From Cenococcum geophilum 1.58 (Eukaryota > Ascomycota > Dothideomycetes > Gloniales > Gloniaceae), in the NCBI GenBank assembly GCA_001692895.1, contig KV748205.1, forward strand, positions 1,826,798 to 1,890,797: 64,000 nucleotides of DNA, written 5' to 3'. Each line of letters opens with the position of its first letter. Position 1 is the stretch's first letter. The notes beneath the pieces are model-generated. The model had not been told where the DNA came from. It searched no databases and saw nothing but the letters and a program-made list of their open reading frames with translations. The position numbers and the translations under genes were made by a program. Shown here in pieces: positions 59,375 through 64,000 of the stretch.

Positions 59375-59903
59375 ATGTCTCTTCTTGGCAAAAAGTTCCC
59401 GGCGCCTATCGGTATGACGCTCTACATCCCCAATTGAGATTACGATGGGTGAAGAGATGTCAAAGTGCTGACGAATTTGTAACCGCAGCTAAGCCTATGG
59501 CTCCATTTTACGTTGCCGGTACGTTCCCTCGCTATTTACGGCGCCTTTAAGACTTCAAGAAGGCCAGAAGCTGGCTAGAAGCTGGTTTCGGGGATAAAAA
59601 TTAGTCTATATAGAAAACACGTATCTGGATGATAATCGGACAATGCTGATAAAAGTGTCTTAGGCGTCGTGATCCTGTACGGCATCAACTCGTTCGCAAA
59701 TGTGTTGGCAAGCTGTCAGTTCCCCCTCAGATACCACTCTTCCCTCGGTCCCGGTGCCCATGCCATACTGAGGAAGGGACAATAATTCCGGATACCCGGT
59801 TATCAGGTTCAAAAAGTTAATGCATGTAACTACAGCCGACGAATACAAGAATGACCCGCGAAACCCAAATGCAAAGTCGACTTCGTCAAGTGATAAGCAC
59901 TAG
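59375..59903 (+). CDS. ATP18: Mitochondrial F1Fo ATP synthase subunit i/j (Atp18)
   Basis: Small Fo subunit of the inner-membrane ATP synthase. Four exons fit one frame of 61 residues: 59375-59411, 59489-59518, 59664-59714 and 59836-59903. Donors are GTATGA, GTACGT and GTCAGT; acceptors end GCAG, TTAG and ACAG. The protein begins MSLLGKKFPAPI, the signature start of Atp18, continues KPMAPFYVAG, then the single membrane helix VVILYGINSFANVLASS, then DEYKNDPRNPN. The usual length of the family is about 59-62 residues. Short coding exons explain why no long ORF is visible. The third donor could instead be a GC donor six bases upstream. It is divergent from SPC19; the transposon now lies about 110 bp upstream of its start, so expression could be affected. 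Confidence 0.9.
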
Positions 59904-62325
59904 ATGTGGTAATGAAGTGGACGAGACGGGGTTGGGCCGGGATGGTGTACAATAGCCGTGCGCGTTTGAGCATAGTAGCCTGTCAGATTCATCATGAGCA
60001 TGCTGTATAGAGTTATTACAATCGGATCATAACTGCTCTTTCGAGTAATTGCGACGGTTGCTACGTGTGAGTCTGTCCAGGCCTTAGGGAACTTTGGGTC
60101 ATAGAGGAGCTTTTGGCCTACAGTCTATATGAATGACTGCAGTCGAATAATGTAGGTATCTATCAAGTGTTCTAAATACGGGTTGAAACATGGTTCATCT
60201 TGAGTAATTCTGGCTACTTTTGCTTCATGCTCTTCAAATATATTTCTATTCTAGTCCGCCGATGCGCATAGTTGATCTATTTTGCGACATTCACATGTCC
60301 ATTGTCGAGCCCAGCGGCGTATTCTTAGTTACCAGTGAGGTGACTCATAGCTGGACTCTCCGTGGTTGGTTATCTGTGCTGGCCACGCCATATCTGCTTC
60401 TTAGGAAAGTTGGATAATTCGTCACGATAGACGATAACTTACCAAAGGCAAGAGCTTTGACTGGGCTGGATTGATTTATGCTGAAGCACGTCAATGCCAA
60501 GAAGCGGTGAAGGCCGCCGCCGGGTCGTGGATCTGTACGTGGATCTGCGTGGATCTGCATGGTGGTGTTGACTTTACCTTGTTTATGTTTCAACTAATTG
60601 GTACAATGTTTTGTGGGTTAGACGGGGAAGGCATATACGGGGTAAGGTGGCTGGAAAATTCTCTCACAAACCTTGCATGGGTTTTGGGCAGGAAGCACTC
60701 AGAATAACCAGCAAAGTTGAAATATCACGGACAAGCCGGCCAATGGCTGAGTCTTGCTCAAAAGGTGGTTTGATACCATAGGTCCCAGAACATTGGGCCA
60801 CGTCACGGATGACGGTTCGGTCCGAAGTGTGAGCGGAAGGTCTGTAGGCGAATGCGGAAAGAGTTCCAGGTGGTGAAGTACTTTCGTACTTTTGGGATAG
60901 ACGTGCGTGGTGCTCGTGGCTTTGAGTGAGTGGCTCACAACCTATCCTCCGACTGGGAATCCATTGTGGGGCCTAATTAATTGAGACGCCAAATATTGAC
61001 AGCCGCGATATCGAATATTTAGCAGCAGGTAAGATAGCATCGCATGAACGTTTCTTGGCGTTGAGATGTTGATTAGATCGACACGTGTTGAGTCGTGTGT
61101 CGACCGGTATCCCTGGCAGAGGCACATCAAAATCTCGATTGTGAAGGCGCTTCGAAAATATATGGCTGCCTGGCTTTGAAAAAGGCAGATGAAAAAGAAG
61201 GCGGACAAAGCGGAGTAAACATGACAATATTTCACTATTCTGCTCCCAATTTCTTGTCTAGAGCTGTGGATGCGCAGCTTCAAGATCAGGGTTATGTGGT
61301 TGATAGGCCATCACTTTGCTGATTTCCTCGGACGGGTGATCAAAGAAAGCGGATATTCCTGTGTCAAGTGACTTCGAATGATAGTGGAGCGCGGACTATG
61401 GAGTAATTGGGCCGAAAAGGCGACAGGAGGCGTGCGGGGTATGGATAATTGACAACAAGAGTGCAAATGATAGGAGGCCTCCTAGAAGCTAGAAGCTCAA
61501 TTCAGACCTTGCTGCAACTTTTGGTTTAAGTAGTGATCTCGAATTCTCTAGCAGCGTGATGAGCTTATCTCGACGTTCTGCCGGCCCTTCCGCTGTTTCG
61601 CCACAACAATTCAGTGGGTGACGGGCGTTGAACAAAGGGTGGCATCCATTACCAGATTTTGCAAAAACACGAATAGGGCGTGCCACCTGAGGCCTGCATG
61701 CTGGACTCTGCTGATATAGGTACGACAGTCGTTAGTCCTTGGGCAGATTCATGCCTGAGACCTAGGCCCCTTCTGCATGGGGCCTGTTGACGATCCCGGG
61801 CGAGTAGGAAACGTATTCCGTAGCTGCGACGAGGGCCTCCGGTGCTGGCAGGATTGGAAGTTCCCGAGTTATTAAATAGTCATGCTGGGGAGATTGATAA
61901 ATAAAATGAGCGAAAGACGCGTCTATGTGTGCATAAAGGGGAAAGGCGTAGGGTGAGGGGCGTCAGCTGGACGAAGCGTGACCGTGTATTTGATTGAGCG
62001 TCTGAAACGCCTTGAGGCATTTTTGAGGATATTTGTAAATCCGAATGGCAATCCGACTGGGACTTGGGCGTGCCAACACGGCACTGGTCACCATTTGCGG
62101 TCGACAGAGAGAATTATTCAAAAGAAAAGGCGGCGATCTGCTTTTTGCGCACCTTTTTTTGGCATCCGGCCCCTCGTCGCTGCCAAGAACGCTAAGCGGT
62201 GTCGCGGCAAGTCCAAGGTTCTGAGGGCGGAGCCAGCAACTCACTCCAACTTCCTTTCACCTACCGACTCCATCCCAACTTCACCTTCACTCAGTACAGA
62301 GTGATTCTTGTTGAAGCAACGTGCT
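59904..62325. other. Long interval without a recognised gene
   Basis: About 2.4 kb of normal, non-RIP base composition. None of the ORFs crossing it has a recognisable domain. The best candidate for a small exon is minus 61686-61489, an open frame with GGETAEGPAERRDKLITLLE-like composition (NCCGETAEGPAERRDKLITL). It lacks an ATG in place but has a CAG directly before it that could be a splice acceptor. The right part should contain upstream regulatory sequence of the casein kinase gene. Confidence 0.35.
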
Positions 62326-62332
62326 TATAAAA
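62326..62332 (+). promoter_or_regulatory. Putative TATA box of the casein kinase gene
   Basis: TATAAAA, followed by pyrimidine-rich DNA (CTTCCATCTTCCTCTTCTTA) and then about 420 bp to the start codon. This arrangement is common for highly expressed fungal genes, with transcription starting in the CT-rich tract. A 5' UTR intron is possible. This is inference. Confidence 0.45.
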
Positions 62333-62750
62333 GGGCAGCTTCCATCTTCCTCTTCTTACGACCGCTGTCGTCCGCCTCCAGCCCGTGCACTGCCACAAGT
62401 GCAACCGTCCGTCGGGCCTCAATCTACTTCCACGCCCTGTACAGCGGACTGTCCGTGAAAGGTGTGTGATCACTGGCATTCACCCTCACGCCCTTCCTTT
62501 TTCACGAGTAGTTCCCAACCTCCCAACTTCGTCTTCCTGCACCTTCCGGGTGAACCATTCGATTTCAATCGTGTTGTTGTCACTTGCTCGCAGCTGACAC
62601 ACCGCCTTGTGGCAAAGCCTTACTGACCGGACACTCTAATCAGGCTGAACCTTTCTCACGACCCAAACCTTCCCCTTCCCACCCCTTGAACAAGAACTAC
62701 AAATACCTCTACGCCACAAGGACAACCTTCAGGTTGACCTCCCTCTCAGC

Positions 62751-64000
62751 ATGACGACAATGGTACGCCCTCGCCCCGCTACTGAACCCCAAGTACGAGG
62801 CATAGCCTTACAGTCCACATCCTATCATTACGTACACTAACGTGCACAAAAGGATCTCCGCGTCGGCAACAAGTACCGCATCGGCCGAAAGATTGGCAGT
62901 GGCAGCTTTGGTGACATCTATCTGGGTGCGTCTTTCAACCAACGTGTCTTGCCCCCAATCCCTTACTAATTGTCTACGTAGGCACCAACATCATCTCCGG
63001 TGAAGAAATTGCTATCAAGCTCGAGAGCGTCAAAGCTAAGCACCCCCAACTCGAATACGAAGCTAGAGTATACAAGTCCCTTGCTGGTGGAGTTGGCATC
63101 CCCTTTGTCCGTTGGTTCGGCACAGAATGTGACTATAATGCTATGGTTTTGGACCTTCTTGGACCCAGCTTGGAGGACTTGTTCAACTTCTGCAACCGGA
63201 AGTTCTCCCTAAAGACCGTCCTTTTGCTCGCCGACCAGCTCATTTCTCGCATTGAGTACATCCACGCTAAATCTTTCATTCATCGTGATATTAAGCCGGA
63301 TAACTTCCTCATGGGCATTGGCAAACGTGGCAACCAGGTCAACGTGATCGATTTTGGTCTAGCCAAGAAGTACCGTGACCCGAAGACTCACTTCCACATC
63401 CCGTACCGTGAGAACAAGAACTTGACTGGCACTGCCCGTTATGCCAGCATCAACACTCATTTGGGAGTTGGTATGATATATTTTGCCCTGTTATTCTACT
63501 ATTTTCACGCTGACGATCAATAGAACAATCTCGCCGTGATGACATGGAGTCTCTCGGATATGTGATGCTCTACTTCTGCCGCGGCTCCCTTCCCTGGCAA
63601 GGACTTAAGGCTGCTACCAAGAAGCAGAAGTACGATCGTATCATGGAGAAGAAGATGACCACCCCCACCGAAGTTCTGTGCCGTGGCTTCCCTAATGAGT
63701 TTGCCATTTACCTTAACTATACTCGCTCCCTTAGGTTCGACGACAAGCCCGACTATTCATACCTCCGCAAGATCTTCCGTGACCTCTTTGTTCGCGAGGG
63801 ATTTCAGTACGACTATGTCTTCGACTGGACTGTCTACAAATACCAGAAGAATGCCCAAGCAATTGCCCAGGCTGCTGGCAACCAAGGCCAAGCCGACGAG
63901 GCTGAGGACAAGGCCGGTCGCGGTCGTCATGTCACCACAGCTACCAATGCTGCTACTGGTGGGCAGACTGCTGCGGCCGGCACTGTCAACGACAAGCGTC
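62751..64000 (+). CDS. ckiA: CK1-family casein kinase (Hrr25/CkiA type), 3' end outside the window
   Basis: Ser/Thr kinase of the CK1 delta/epsilon-like group. Exons are 62751-62762 (MTTM), 62853-62925, 62982-63470 and 63524 onward, with introns of 90, 56 and 53 nt, all GT-AG. Motifs: glycine loop [15 protein letters not shown] lysine in EIAIKLE, catalytic loop [14 protein letters not shown], metal site [32 protein letters not shown] (CK1-specific, replacing APE), and the LPWQGLKA region. The kinase domain ends near YVFDW. A low-complexity Gln/Ala/Gly tail follows and is still open at 64000. Such kinases act in DNA repair, vesicle traffic, septation and nuclear positioning. The very short first exon (four codons) is typical of fungal homologues. 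The symbol follows Aspergillus usage and is by similarity. Confidence 0.93.

Overview
The window is nuclear DNA of a filamentous ascomycete (Pezizomycotina; an Aspergillus/Penicillium-like fungus is my best guess). The evidence is short 46-145 nt GT-AG introns, typical fungal gene families (Zn2Cys6 factor, bZIP-DUF3425 factor, DASH subunit Spc19, Atp18, CK1 kinase), and transposons damaged in the way repeat-induced point mutation (RIP) damages them: TA-rich sequence, CAA/CAG/TGG codons turned into stops, catalytic Asp turned into Asn.

Layout. 1-2759: a Zn2Cys6 transcription factor (minus) divergent from a PhzF-family gene (plus). 2974-5760: an Atg22-like transporter pseudogene (minus) split by a 1700-bp TIR element (3574-5273, TSD GAAG). 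5973-6870: small related relics. 6880-8359: a nitronate monooxygenase that looks like scattered short ORFs but resolves into eight exons with one continuous frame. 8452-31183: a single bZIP-DUF3425 gene (minus) split by a 21.15-kb element (9370-30523, TSD GTAC). 31282-33516: an enoyl-CoA hydratase-family gene and SPC19 (both minus). 33681-59263: a 25.6-kb TIR element with an 8-bp TSD sitting exactly between the divergent genes SPC19 and ATP18. 59375-59903: ATP18. 59904-62750: about 2.8 kb without a recognisable gene. 62751-64000: a CK1-type casein kinase running off the window.

The two large elements are nests. The 21-kb one has a retroviral-type integrase gene (H2C2 zinc-binding plus rve core, minus strand) and 4-bp TSDs, which I interpret as a Ginger-like DNA transposon; inside it lie two inverted copies of a Tad1-like LINE and one Ty1/copia element. 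The 25.6-kb one carries pieces of a minus-strand transposase that I read, with moderate confidence, as Mutator-like (MULE). It was later invaded by a Fot1/pogo element, a 3.4-kb poly(A)-tailed retroposon rich in minisatellites, and a tandem pair of Ty3/gypsy chromovirus-like elements sharing a middle LTR (three LTRs of 424 bp). Several families of short tandem repeats lie near its left end.

The host genes are mostly housekeeping or small-molecule metabolism. The two genes hit by Ginger-family insertions are dead, and the bZIP remnant also has nonsense changes of the C-to-T type, suggesting that RIP spread from the inserted repeat into unique flanking DNA. All nested junctions and TSDs were read by eye; no database search was run.
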